A stretch of 64,000 nucleotides of DNA, from the NCBI RefSeq assembly GCF_000378185.1, contig NZ_KB899385.1, positions 1 to 64,000 on the forward strand, written 5' to 3'. Positions 45,732-54,381 of the stretch are shown piece by piece. The notes under the pieces are model-generated. The model worked only from the letters and a program-made list of their open reading frames with translations, was not told where the DNA came from and did not search any database. The stretch's first letter is position 1, and each line of letters begins with the position of its first letter. This DNA is from Salinimonas chungwhensis DSM 16280. GTDB lineage: Bacteria; Pseudomonadota; Gammaproteobacteria; Enterobacterales; Alteromonadaceae. The position numbers were made by a program, and so were the translations under genes.

Positions 45732-47993
45732 ATGAAAAATTGGTGTTTTATCACACTGACAGTTCTGCTTTTTCTAATAAGCGGGAAAGCAGTAGCGCAG
45801 GAGGAAGGTGGGAGCGATGTATATGAAAGTGAGCCAATCATCGAGAATCCTAATGACTTAGGTGTTCAAGTTCTTCGCGGTGTTCTGGGCGATGTCACGA
45901 ACATTATCTCTGGGGGGGAACTTCCACAAGAACCAGATACGGTTCTTGGCTCTGTAATGCTAGCTTGGTGCGGAGCGTTAGCTGTTGTGGCTACATTGCT
46001 GGTAGCATTTGGTGGATTTAAATGGTTTTTCGGTTCCATTCACTCTGGAAAAATGAATGAACAGAAATTAGATTCTACTGGTGTTCCAGTAAGAATGGTA
46101 ATTGCTTTAGTATCTGTTGTTCCATTAGCTGCAGGTTATTGTTTTTACCAGCTCGTCCATATTTATTTAACAGGTCATAGTTTAAGTGTTGCAAATAATC
46201 TCTCTGATAAAGCTACTTCTTTCATGTCTGTTGGCGCTTTTCATCAGAAGACACTGCCTATAAATTCAGATGAAATTGCAGCGCAAGCATTTGAAACACT
46301 CGTATGTGCTCATGGTATAAACGCTGCGGAAGGAACTGCTTCGGGAGAAACAGTTATCACTCCCTCTATTGTCATTGACTTGGAAGGCACAGGTGACAAT
46401 GCGACAAACATTTATGGCATTAAATATGGTGATGAGTCCGACAGCTGGTTTAAGGTGGGTGGCTACTCAGACATGGCCTGCGGTGAGTACGTGATTGAGT
46501 TTTCAGAACCTGACTTCCGTATGACGACTGATGGCCGGGCCGAAAATAATTTACTAAACGGTAATTATGCAGCACTTCAAAACCTCTTCAACGAAATGAG
46601 TAAGCCTGCAGCTGATTTTGTGAATAAGGTATATATCAATGATGCTGATCACGAAGATTTGCGGATTATTAAGAAGCAGACGAAATTGGCTATCGAAAAT
46701 TTGGCGGCTGAATATAACAACGCTATTCGATTAGCCAGAATTGATTATGCAAATGAAAAATCCTTAGAATTAGAAAAACCAGATTCTGAGTTACCTAACT
46801 ATCTTAAATCTACGCCTTCATTTCTTGATAATTACAGTCTAAATGACATAGGTTTCATAGGCCTAGGATCTACATGGTGGGTTGATTCTATTAGAACACA
46901 GGCTTTCACCAGCATGCTTACTTCAATGGAGGTTCAGGCAAGTAATATTGAAGACAAAGCTTTGCATCATGAAGATTTAACAGAGCTATGGAGTTTAGTA
47001 GACAAAGTAACTGAAGGTCGTAGTGGCCGGCTGAGCTCGGCAAGCACTGAGAACATTGACTACTTATCACATCTAGAAGATAAAGCGATGTCTTGGCTAA
47101 TTGGCGCTTCACTAAGAACCGTAAATGAAACTAACGATCCCCTGTTTGCTTTGATGGAATTAGGTCATGAGATGATCGTGACTGCAGAAACATTAATTGC
47201 ACTCCTGCTTACTGCGAATATTACCGTGGAGGTAAGTGACAATTTATCTAGAGTCGAAGTTACTAGCCTTCCATTTATAGGCACGATGCTGGAAACTGGT
47301 AAAGCCATAGCCACTGGTACAGCCGAAGGAATGGCTAAACAAATTGCTACTGGTCTTATGCTTCTCATTGCACTTTTATTGACAATGGGGGTTTACCTTG
47401 CCTTTTATTTGCCGACCATTCCGCTAATGCATTGGTTGGGAGGAGTTATTGGAGCTTTCAGTGCAGCACTGGAACAAATAATATTAGCTCCCATACATGG
47501 CATTTCTCACGCATTCACAGATGGGCATGGTTTCGTGGGTGAACGCGCTAAGCAGGGCTATATATTAGCCTTTGGATCATTCTTAAGATTCCCTATGTTA
47601 GTGATCAGCTTTATTGTCGTTTACCCTTTATTATTGATGATGGGCCATATCACTTTTCTTCTTTGGACCCCGTTTGCCGAATCCATGAGCAGTACTACGA
47701 CGACCGGGGTAGTAAGTTTTTTTGGACTTACGGCTGCTTTGATCGCAGTTTGTGTCTCTGTTATTGAACGAGTGTTCTCTATCATGCATGAAATCAATGA
47801 CAAGGCACTTAGGGCACTTGGCCACGGCGCCGACTCAATGGGTGCACAAGGTTATGTTCATAGCGGAAATCAGCAATTTAGCACTGTGCAGTCAACTATC
47901 TCCAAGGCGCCAGAGGGGCTTGGAGGAGTAACCCCTCAAGGAGGAAACATTTCTGGACCTCTTGAGGGAACACAAAACAAGGATTTGAAATAA
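45732..47993 (+). CDS. dotA: DotA/TraY, polytopic inner-membrane protein
   Basis: 753 aa with an N-terminal signal (cleavage near KAVAQ), early membrane helices near 75-97 and 118-142, a large periplasmic loop (about 145-470), and a cluster of helices from about 475 to 690, including FYLPTIPLMHWLGGVIGAF. This is the DotA/TraY topology. IncI TraY is about 745 aa; Legionella DotA is 1048. The periplasmic loop has Cys and acidic stretches. Monocistronic, divergent from the exported-protein operon, with a strong bidirectional terminator after it. Confidence 0.88.
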   Translation: MKNWCFITLTVLLFLISGKAVAQEEGGSDVYESEPIIENPNDLGVQVLRGVLGDVTNIISGGELPQEPDTVLGSVMLAWCGALAVVATLLVAFGGFKWFFGSIHSGKMNEQKLDSTGVPVRMVIALVSVVPLAAGYCFYQLVHIYLTGHSLSVANNLSDKATSFMSVGAFHQKTLPINSDEIAAQAFETLVCAHGINAAEGTASGETVITPSIVIDLEGTGDNATNIYGIKYGDESDSWFKVGGYSDMACGEYVIEFSEPDFRMTTDGRAENNLLNGNYAALQNLFNEMSKPAADFVNKVYINDADHEDLRIIKKQTKLAIENLAAEYNNAIRLARIDYANEKSLELEKPDSELPNYLKSTPSFLDNYSLNDIGFIGLGSTWWVDSIRTQAFTSMLTSMEVQASNIEDKALHHEDLTELWSLVDKVTEGRSGRLSSASTENIDYLSHLEDKAMSWLIGASLRTVNETNDPLFALMELGHEMIVTAETLIALLLTANITVEVSDNLSRVEVTSLPFIGTMLETGKAIATGTAEGMAKQIATGLMLLIALLLTMGVYLAFYLPTIPLMHWLGGVIGAFSAALEQIILAPIHGISHAFTDGHGFVGERAKQGYILAFGSFLRFPMLVISFIVVYPLLLMMGHITFLLWTPFAESMSSTTTTGVVSFFGLTAALIAVCVSVIERVFSIMHEINDKALRALGHGADSMGAQGYVHSGNQQFSTVQSTISKAPEGLGGVTPQGGNISGPLEGTQNKDLK

Positions 47994-48000
47994 TTATATA

Positions 48001-48028
48001 AAAAAACCCTGTTCTAACAGGGTTTTTT
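48001..48028. terminator. Bidirectional terminator after dotA
   Basis: A-run, ACCCTGTT, CT, AACAGGGT, T-run: a perfect stem flanked by A6 and T6. It serves dotA on plus and the tcpQ-like operon end on minus. Confidence 0.93.
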
Positions 48029-48040
48029 GCATGGAAGTAT

Positions 48041-48616
48041 TTAATTTGAAACTTTAACAGGAATGTATTCACCATCCTTCAAGAGGTAACCAGACAAGTT
48101 CGGCTTTTTCTTGTAAATAAACATTTGCCGCTCATCATTTGAATCTGCTACAACAATTGGGTCATCATAATCTGGTTTGGTGAAATCAGGCTCCAGATCT
48201 ATTTGTACTAGTTTTTGGTCCCAATCAATCACATACCTAAGACCATAATCTTTACCAATATCAGCAAGCACGTTTGTCCAATATTGACCTTTTTCATGGC
48301 TGGCATCCCAAGAAACCAATGGAATTTCTTCAACAGTTTCATCAACAAATGCATACCAACCTTCAGGCATAATCATAAACATAGCATCAGCAATGGTTGA
48401 ACTATCGCCAAAACTCTGCGTTTTGCCCGGATTGCCTTTGCCTATTTCGTGTATGACTCCGTAATACTTACCTGTTAGCATTTTATAACCGTCAGCAACC
48501 CCTGGTGTTTTATTAAGGGGTTTATTCAGTCCTTGCATATCAATATAAAAGCCCGCTGTGGCTGTATTGCTTGCAAGCATTACAGTCAAAGCGATAGAGC
48601 TTAAAATTTTTCTCAC
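48041..48616 (-). CDS. TcpQ/PilL N-terminal-like periplasmic protein
   Basis: 191 aa with a signal peptide (cleavage near NTATA). The segment PEGWYAFVDETV...LVSWDASHEKGQYWTNVLADIGKDYGLRYVIDW resembles the TcpQ/PilL (secretin-partner, TonB-like) domain used by type IV pilus secretins, including the thin pilus of IncI plasmids. GTG start with a G-run upstream, overlapping the previous stop. No other pilus genes are present here, so it has probably been recruited to support the transfer outer-membrane ring, perhaps alongside the DotC-DotD-DotH complex. Family call is moderate. Confidence 0.65.
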   Translation of the reverse strand: MRKILSSIALTVMLASNTATAGFYIDMQGLNKPLNKTPGVADGYKMLTGKYYGVIHEIGKGNPGKTQSFGDSSTIADAMFMIMPEGWYAFVDETVEEIPLVSWDASHEKGQYWTNVLADIGKDYGLRYVIDWDQKLVQIDLEPDFTKPDYDDPIVVADSNDERQMFIYKKKPNLSGYLLKDGEYIPVKVSN

Positions 48617-49149
48617 ATTAACCCCCCTAACCTCGCCTTTGCACTTTCTTTTTTCATGGTCATATTATCTGGAGTAGTAACTGCAGAAGACTCTTTTAGT
48701 GGTGTAGCTAGATTAAGCGATTGTCGTTCAGCCACTGGTTGAGACATAAGAGTCGAGAAAAGAGCACTGTACTTTCCCTCAAACGCATGCTCAGCAAGAT
48801 ACCCTCTAAATATAATTTTTCTTAGATATGCTAAACGTGCAGGAAAGGTATTAAATTTTAGAACACGCTCTCGAACTCGCTGCGTTCTTGACATAGAAAG
48901 TTTTGATTCCGAACTTGGGAAACGAAGGTAAAAGGAGTATTCATTGTCACCTCCTTCCATGAAAGAGCCATCAAATCGAGTATCACTTAGATTTGTGCCT
49001 GTAAATTCAATAAAATCATCTAACCAGAGTCCTTTTGACAATAAATGCCTAATTTCTTCCTGGCTGCAATTTTCAATATATTTTGCTACCTCATTTTCAA
49101 ATGGGGAGCTACGATATAAATGGACGATAATTCGATACTTCTTAGCCAT
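48613..49149 (-). CDS. parR: ParR/StbB-like partition adaptor
   Basis: 178 aa from ATG 49149 (a GTG at 49158 is possible). The N-terminal KKYRIIVHLYRSSPFENEVAKYIENC...EIRHLLSKGLW matches the ribbon-helix-helix pattern of ParR/StbB (short strand, helix, turn, helix), which binds centromere repeats and links them to ParM filaments. It follows parM by about 20 bases, the normal order. The C-terminal tail is charged and probably disordered, as in ParR, where it contacts ParM. No obvious iteron array (parC) lies next to it. Moderate confidence, resting on context and pattern. Confidence 0.65.
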   Translation of the reverse strand: MAKKYRIIVHLYRSSPFENEVAKYIENCSQEEIRHLLSKGLWLDDFIEFTGTNLSDTRFDGSFMEGGDNEYSFYLRFPSSESKLSMSRTQRVRERVLKFNTFPARLAYLRKIIFRGYLAEHAFEGKYSALFSTLMSQPVAERQSLNLATPLKESSAVTTPDNMTMKKESAKARLGGLM

Positions 49150-49169
49150 ATTGATCACATCGTTCTTGG

Positions 49170-50219
49170 TTAAGCAGCCTCACTGGTCAATATCATATAG
49201 TCCAGCATTCCATTAGCATTCTCATATTCCGCCTCTGATGGGACGTGAGCTTGCTGGTAACGGTCTTTAAATGCTTTAGAGAGGATCTGTGCGCCTCCAC
49301 CAACAAATAAAATATCATCAAGAAAAGCTCCTTCTCCAATCGTTTCAGAAAGTAGCGTAGAGAGCTTCTTAACTGTTAGTTTTGTAGAAGAGTCGATCAA
49401 CGAGGTAATGTCTTTAGGTTCGCCGTATAATTTGAATTCGCCAGATCTCAGAGCAAGGTCTAACTGTTTATCAGTCATACCTGAAACTTCGAATGTAGCT
49501 TCTATAGCACTTCTTAAGCTTTCACGAATATCAATTACACCAAGCTGCCGGGAACCACTCAAATCCATATCAAGAGTAAAATCACCATTAACAATGGTTA
49601 TATCAGTAGTACCGCCACCCATATCAATAACTACTAAGCCATTCTCAAAGCTTTTAAGATCTCCAGTTTCCTCATTGTATGCATAGGATACTGCTGCAGC
49701 TGTGGACTCGGGATATATCGTATGGCTGACTATTTCGGGCATCGCTTTTCCAACAGCTGACTTACAAGGTTGGAGCAAGCTGTTTTTTACTTTCTGCACA
49801 AATACTTCATCAATACTTCGGTTACGAAAATAATGAGAAAAGGGTAGACCTGTTGCCAGCTTTACTTTTTTTCCGCCAAAACCAGCTAATACCAATGTAT
49901 GGTGAACTAAAGCACAGTTGATTTCAGAAAAAGCGTAATTTTTAGATCGCATCACCTCTGGCTCTCGAATATCTGCTGCAACCGTATAATCTGAACCTGA
50001 AACGGTATAAACCCCAGATGCTTCACCATGAACATCAACATTGATACGGCCCATTTGTGCCCGGCTAGGAACAATAAAGTTTACCCGAGTTTTTTGGCCA
50101 TCTACGTTCCCCCAATAAGCACATTTTTGTTGAGCGTAGCCATTGTCAACTACCACTGGGTATATACCATCCTCAAATTCATATGGTGGAGGAAGCTGCG
50201 ACAAATCTTTAATTACCAC
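49170..50219 (-). CDS. parM: ParM/StbA-like actin ATPase embedded in the transfer operon
   Basis: 349 aa from GTG 50219, chosen for AAGGAG eight bases upstream; the frame opens from a TTG at 50276 without a ribosome site. Actin-fold signatures: phosphate-1 loop VVDNGYAQQK with D25, phosphate-2 loop VVIDMGGGTTDITIV with D199, and an adenosine motif FVGGGAQIL near 317-325. ParM polymers push sister plasmids apart. The start overlaps icmT by 11 bases, so translation is coupled to the dotD-C-B-icmT operon. This arrangement could mean that segregation and transfer are co-expressed, or that the filament serves the transfer apparatus. Confidence 0.85.
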   Translation of the reverse strand: MVIKDLSQLPPPYEFEDGIYPVVVDNGYAQQKCAYWGNVDGQKTRVNFIVPSRAQMGRINVDVHGEASGVYTVSGSDYTVAADIREPEVMRSKNYAFSEINCALVHHTLVLAGFGGKKVKLATGLPFSHYFRNRSIDEVFVQKVKNSLLQPCKSAVGKAMPEIVSHTIYPESTAAAVSYAYNEETGDLKSFENGLVVIDMGGGTTDITIVNGDFTLDMDLSGSRQLGVIDIRESLRSAIEATFEVSGMTDKQLDLALRSGEFKLYGEPKDITSLIDSSTKLTVKKLSTLLSETIGEGAFLDDILFVGGGAQILSKAFKDRYQQAHVPSEAEYENANGMLDYMILTSEAA

Positions 50220-50523
50220 TGGAGAATCTCCTTTGACGTTTAGAATAACGGGAAACAAAGCGTGTATTTCCCGCAATTATTGAGCGAACGCGCTTTAATC
50301 CCTGGACGGGTGTCATGCGATATAACTCTAAAAAATAAAACATGGTCGCCCAGGACAAACAGAATCCTAAGTACCAGTAATTCGAAAAAAAATAGAGAAG
50401 AGGAAATGGAACAACTGATAGCCAATCTAAGCCTGTGACCATAAGATTCATTTTTGCTCTCTTTCCAGCTTTCCACAGCTGATATGTAGCAGCATGATTG
50501 GGTCGAGCGTTGGGTCTAATCAC
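50209..50523 (-). CDS. icmT: IcmT/TraK-like small membrane protein
   Basis: 104 aa. Two aromatic-rich hydrophobic helices (about 32-48 and 51-68) follow an N-terminal amphipathic segment, and the C-terminal LKRVRSIIAGNTRFVSRY matches the IcmT/TraK pattern ending in an LR..LAG motif. IcmT is about 86 aa. It lies directly after dotB, as traK follows traJ in IncI plasmids. Start overlaps dotB stop as ATGA. Confidence 0.75.
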   Translation of the reverse strand: MIRPNARPNHAATYQLWKAGKRAKMNLMVTGLDWLSVVPFPLLYFFSNYWYLGFCLSWATMFYFLELYRMTPVQGLKRVRSIIAGNTRFVSRYSKRQRRFSSGN

Positions 50524-51728
50524 AAATTTCTCTTCCAGTATTTATAATCTTTGTCATCAATGAAACCTCTGTCCATAAACTCATCGAGCTTGGAGTCAAT
50601 GATCTGTAAGTCTTTTGGCTCACCTACACTCTTTATTGCACGTGAGAAATCCGAGATAGCAATTTGGCCGTCATTAAATTTAGCCCGCAAATCATCAATA
50701 AAACTTAGCCCATGGTCTTTTATGGCTTTCGCTACTTGCTGTTTTAAACGAAAAGATGAACCTTCAGCATATTTGTCATACATCTCATCACGATTAGATT
50801 GAGAAAAAACCACCCATGACCGCACTGCTGTTCGAGACTTTAAGTCAGGGGTTCTGAATAGGCGTTGGTTTAGAATTCCTCTAACAGACTCAATTAAATC
50901 ACCCGTAATAACTGGGCGTTGACCAAATTCAAACATGTCAACAAACCTGGGAAGCGTCATTTCAGCAGTATTCGCGTGTAACGTCGTTGCAACTAAGTGT
51001 CCAGTATTAGCAACCCTAAGTAGTTCCTGGCCAACAGATGCCTCTCTTACCTCAGAATAAAAAATAATGTCAGGCGAGCGACGCAGGCTATTTGCGGTCG
51101 ACGTCTCGTAGTCAATGAGATGCATTGGAACTTCTGACTGGACTACATTGGCAATTCGATTAGGGATGTTTTTTAAATCAAATTCGATAGGATCTTCTAT
51201 TGTCAGAATTCGTTCTTTTTTACTCAGTATTCGTTCAGTTAAAGTTGAAGCGATCGTTGTTGATTTACCAGAACCTGTAGGGCCAGAAACAAACACAACG
51301 CCAAAGTCTGAGTCAAAAGAATCTACAAATTCCCTCGGTAGTCCTATTTCATCAGGTAAGGGGGCCATCGCAGGAAAAGGTCTAAAGATAAGCTCAATAC
51401 CATTGTCATTAAACTCTGATTTGACACCTGTTGCAGTTACCCTGAAGCGATGTTTTTCATCGATGTTTATCAATATTTCGTAGGCGAACTTCAGGTATTT
51501 CCCTTTGGTGAGATGGTCTGGGCCACTGGCAAGGTACAAATCTTGAAGCAACTGGGAAACCTCTTCTTGACTGACTTGTCGGTTTGAAATAGGCGTAGTG
51601 ACACCATTCTTTTTTGCCCACAATGGAGATTCGCTTTCAATTACTAAGTCGTTTACTCCGTGTTTCACTGCCCATCTAAGCGATGTGTCTAGTTGTTCAC
51701 GGGTAAAGCGATTATGAATCTCGATCAT
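50520..51728 (-). CDS. dotB: DotB/TraJ, VirB11-like hexameric ATPase
   Basis: 402 aa (Legionella DotB 377). Walker A GPTGSGKS at 149-156, Asp box TIEDPIEF, Walker B-like DIIFYSEVRE, and His box TLHANT are all present in order, the pattern of PilT/VirB11-type traffic ATPases. Cytoplasmic; recruited to DotO to energise the machine. ATGA overlaps both upstream (dotC) and downstream (icmT). Confidence 0.95.
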   Translation of the reverse strand: MIEIHNRFTREQLDTSLRWAVKHGVNDLVIESESPLWAKKNGVTTPISNRQVSQEEVSQLLQDLYLASGPDHLTKGKYLKFAYEILINIDEKHRFRVTATGVKSEFNDNGIELIFRPFPAMAPLPDEIGLPREFVDSFDSDFGVVFVSGPTGSGKSTTIASTLTERILSKKERILTIEDPIEFDLKNIPNRIANVVQSEVPMHLIDYETSTANSLRRSPDIIFYSEVREASVGQELLRVANTGHLVATTLHANTAEMTLPRFVDMFEFGQRPVITGDLIESVRGILNQRLFRTPDLKSRTAVRSWVVFSQSNRDEMYDKYAEGSSFRLKQQVAKAIKDHGLSFIDDLRAKFNDGQIAISDFSRAIKSVGEPKDLQIIDSKLDEFMDRGFIDDKDYKYWKRNL

Positions 51729-52567
51729 CTGGCCCCCTCAATAAACACCGGCTTCCACTTATCGAGTTTTTCAAAAGTACTTTGCTGGTCGATACTATAA
51801 AATACATCGTTTCCGTATAATGTTTTCCCGTCAGAAGAGACCACGACTGTAGGATCTGTTGAGCGTAGTGAGGGCATTCTTAGAACGTTCGTCATTGCCA
51901 GGTCTAAGAAGTTGAAATGAAGCTTTAAATCGCGTTCCAAACGCTTGTAATTTTCATCAAAGATTATAGAGGCCTGCTCTCGACCGTATTCCCAACCTCG
52001 CTCAAATTCGTATCTAAATACGGACTCTTCCTGTTTCGAACGTGGCAGAAATAAAGCTGAAGGCTTGCTTGGCTTTTGCAAAGCAATTGATAGGTAATCT
52101 CTCCATGTGGGCGGCTGTGTGATAATTTTAGCGGGCTCAAAAAGTGAGTAGGAAAATCCAGTTGTTCTTACTTTGCTGTCATTTATCCGTTGAAAAAGGC
52201 GCTCGTTAATGACAACCTTCGGTAACAGCAATTTTCCATCTACTATGAATTGAGCAAAATTTGCTAACACTTGAAGTTTCGAATCGTAATTATTCAGCTG
52301 ATTTTGGTTGATCTTGTTGAAATAGTACTGTCCCTCTTTGACACCCCAGTTGAACGCAGCCTGAGTCACCTTCTTTAAGCGCTCGCCCACATCTTTTTCA
52401 TGCTTCTGGTTCGTTTCACTATCTATTGATGCATCTAAAATCGACTTCATTACAAGCCGCGACTCATCGCTCCCTTTTTCCTTCAGTGTCAGAGGAAAAT
52501 TTACCGTTTCAGCCCCAAACGCAATTGAAGTAAAACATATCAATAACGGTATGAATCGTTTCATCAT
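51725..52567 (-). CDS. dotC: DotC/TraI, periplasmic core component
   Basis: 280 aa with a signal peptide (MMKRFIPLLICFTSIAFGA). The DotC signatures AAFNWGVKEGQYYFNKIN and FRYEFERGWEYGREQA...NYKRLERDL are clear. In Legionella DotC is a lipoprotein of the outer-membrane ring with DotD and DotH; here no proper lipobox is seen (C11 lies within the hydrophobic core as LLIC), so it is probably a soluble periplasmic form. Start shares a base with the dotD stop (TAATG). Confidence 0.9.
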   Translation of the reverse strand: MMKRFIPLLICFTSIAFGAETVNFPLTLKEKGSDESRLVMKSILDASIDSETNQKHEKDVGERLKKVTQAAFNWGVKEGQYYFNKINQNQLNNYDSKLQVLANFAQFIVDGKLLLPKVVINERLFQRINDSKVRTTGFSYSLFEPAKIITQPPTWRDYLSIALQKPSKPSALFLPRSKQEESVFRYEFERGWEYGREQASIIFDENYKRLERDLKLHFNFLDLAMTNVLRMPSLRSTDPTVVVSSDGKTLYGNDVFYSIDQQSTFEKLDKWKPVFIEGAR

Positions 52568-53055
52568 TAATAGTCTGCGTACTTAACTTCAATAAGGTTC
52601 TCAGCTGCTTTGTAATAAACATCAGCTCTAGAGCCAGTCACAGCACCAACTTGCTCTAACATCGAGAAAACTGACTTATAATCAGTATCAACTGTCACGA
52701 TAATGTCGAACGTTGGCTTAACGTTTAGAAACCGGGGGGGATTCATGCTTGATACAACAGACAGTCTTTTGATAAAGGTATCCAACGGGCCAGTATATTG
52801 TTTACCCAGTGACTTGACCTGTTTTAAAACAGGCAGTAAGTCCAAGTCAGGTCTTTTGGGAGCTTGGCCGTTAATAGCAATATAATTAGCTTCCTGGAGT
52901 TGTTGAATTCGCGTCGTTCGCTTTACAACAATCTCAGCCAAACTATTTATTTTCGCTTCAACTGGACTTGCTCTTTCAGGTACGACTACCTTCTGAGTAG
53001 TTGTACATCCCTGACAGATAACTCCTAATATTGCTAAAATTGTCAATTTTTTCAT
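52567..53055 (-). CDS. dotD: DotD/TraH, outer-membrane lipoprotein of the core complex
   Basis: 162 aa. A lipobox at CQGC (lipidated Cys at 17) fits a lipoprotein. The C-terminal half (FLNVKPTFDIIVTVDTDYKSVFSMLEQVGAVTG) has the secretin N-domain-like fold known from DotD. First gene of the dotD-C-B-icmT-parM-parR operon. No exact 23-bp motif upstream, only a weak half match (CCGGATATATT) near 53089-53099 on the minus strand. Confidence 0.87.
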   Translation of the reverse strand: MKKLTILAILGVICQGCTTTQKVVVPERASPVEAKINSLAEIVVKRTTRIQQLQEANYIAINGQAPKRPDLDLLPVLKQVKSLGKQYTGPLDTFIKRLSVVSSMNPPRFLNVKPTFDIIVTVDTDYKSVFSMLEQVGAVTGSRADVYYKAAENLIEVKYADY

Positions 53056-53158
53056 TCACCCACCAAGAAGATGTTTAGGGTCTCGCCAAATATATCCGGC
53101 GACTCGCACTTGTGCTCAAGTTACAAAAAAGACCAACACAAGACGCTTTTGCTATATC

Positions 53159-53254
53159 AAAAAGACGTATGGCGTCGCCGAACTGCTCTTTAGCGTCATT
53201 TCATTTCATGAGGTGACGCCAAAGGGCAGTCAAAAGTACAAATGGCGTCTCGCC
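53159..53254 (+). repeat. Repeat cluster 1, upstream of the tyrosine recombinase
   Basis: Contains AAAGACGTATGGCGTCGCC near 53161 and a 41-bp unit at 53214-53254 beginning TGACGCCAAA and ending ATGGCGTCTCGCC. GGCGTC and GACGCC form inverted arms. The 41-bp unit aligns without gaps to cluster 2 at 56420-56459 (30 of 40 positions by eye), same orientation. Candidate recombination or replication-type sites. Confidence 0.6.
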
Positions 53255-53307
53255 TTTCTATATTGTGAGCAACAATACAAAGCAAACTAGGTGAGCAAAA
53301 CCTAAAA

Positions 53308-53330
53308 CCCGATTTATTCACATTATTCTG
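53308..53330 (+). promoter_or_regulatory. 23-bp intergenic motif, copy G
   Basis: CCCGATTTATTCACATTATT then CTG; matches all fixed consensus positions. It points toward the tyrosine recombinase, 50 bases before its GTG. Confidence 0.65.
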
Positions 53331-53379
53331 TAGAGGCAGTTACTTTCCTCAGTTAAATTATTTGAGAAAGGTTAATCGA

Positions 53380-54381
53380 GTGAGATGGATGCAAGTAAGA
53401 ACAAAAACTGAGAAGACTATTGCTGAATATACCTCCCGCGTCATAACTATGGCTAAGAGAATAAATTGCCCCCACGACTCTCCCCAATTCCCAGATGAGC
53501 TTCTAAACCAGCTCCTTGTGGAAAAACCTTCTATTAGCAAAGCTACTTGGTTTAAGAAAAAAGCTAGCTTGCTTTATTACTTCGAACAGTTAAATCGACT
53601 TGATCTAAAGGAGCAATTGCAAGGAATTTCACCAGACGGGTCCCTCACGAAAACTGATAGAACAAGCGGCCAAAAGAAGAAAAGCCTAACTGAAGTTGAA
53701 GAGTCAAGTATCCGAGAAGAACTTGAAACTATGGCAAAAGATTTTTCTAGCTGGGGCAAGCATCTTCTAGCATTTACTGAATGCATTCTTCTCACCGGAA
53801 TGCGCCCAATAGAGCTGAACAGTGCAGCGGTTTATGAAAACGTAGAAGAGTTCCGTAGGGCAGGTTATGACCCAAAAGCGTATAGTGGCAGTTGGCCGAT
53901 GCTCCATGTACATAATGGAAAGCAAACGAACGGCAGGTCGTTTGGCGAAAAACGTCATCTCGACTTATCGTATCTTAATAAAAAGCAATTGCTTTTTATC
54001 AAAATTGCTTTGATTTATGCTCATGATTTAAAGACTCCAAACGGGCATTCTGTTGATTACACGAAATTTTACAATGCCCTTCGACAGGCATTTGCCCGAG
54101 TGATAAACAAGCTATTCAACGGCCGATCAAGACATATTAGCCTCTATACATACAGGCACCAGTGCATTGCTGACATGAAATCTGATAACTCATATTCTTT
54201 ACAGCAAATCGCCGCAATTGTTGGTCATGGAAATGACCTTACAGCTACTGAGCACTATGGCAGAAAGAGGAGCGGTAGGTCTCGTGGAGAAAAGGTCAAA
54301 GCCAACGAGGTTGATGTATCCAAAGTGCGCCCACTGATGGCAAGTAAATTATCTAAGCTTACTGGTCCTAACTTTGTATAG
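53380..54381 (+). CDS. Tyrosine site-specific recombinase
   Basis: 333 aa from GTG 53380 (AAAGG at good spacing; a TTG at 53362 is less likely). Catalytic set in order: R142 in LTGMRPIEL, R259-H260 in YTYRHQCIAD (first H of the HxxRH box replaced by Y), H283 in IVGHGND, and nucleophile Y293 in TEHYGRK. The N-terminal 110 residues would be the core-binding domain. The family includes integrases, Xer-type resolvases and shufflon recombinases. Here related repeat clusters lie 125 bases upstream and 2 kb downstream of it, and a transfer-type motif precedes it. Dimer resolution, integration or excision are all possible. Confidence 0.85.
   Translation: MRWMQVRTKTEKTIAEYTSRVITMAKRINCPHDSPQFPDELLNQLLVEKPSISKATWFKKKASLLYYFEQLNRLDLKEQLQGISPDGSLTKTDRTSGQKKKSLTEVEESSIREELETMAKDFSSWGKHLLAFTECILLTGMRPIELNSAAVYENVEEFRRAGYDPKAYSGSWPMLHVHNGKQTNGRSFGEKRHLDLSYLNKKQLLFIKIALIYAHDLKTPNGHSVDYTKFYNALRQAFARVINKLFNGRSRHISLYTYRHQCIADMKSDNSYSLQQIAAIVGHGNDLTATEHYGRKRSGRSRGEKVKANEVDVSKVRPLMASKLSKLTGPNFV

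Noticed and set aside
53089-53099. CCGGATATATT on the minus strand upstream of dotD as an eighth motif copy
   Set aside because: Only the first half fits and the second TTATT is missing; mentioned in the dotD entry only.
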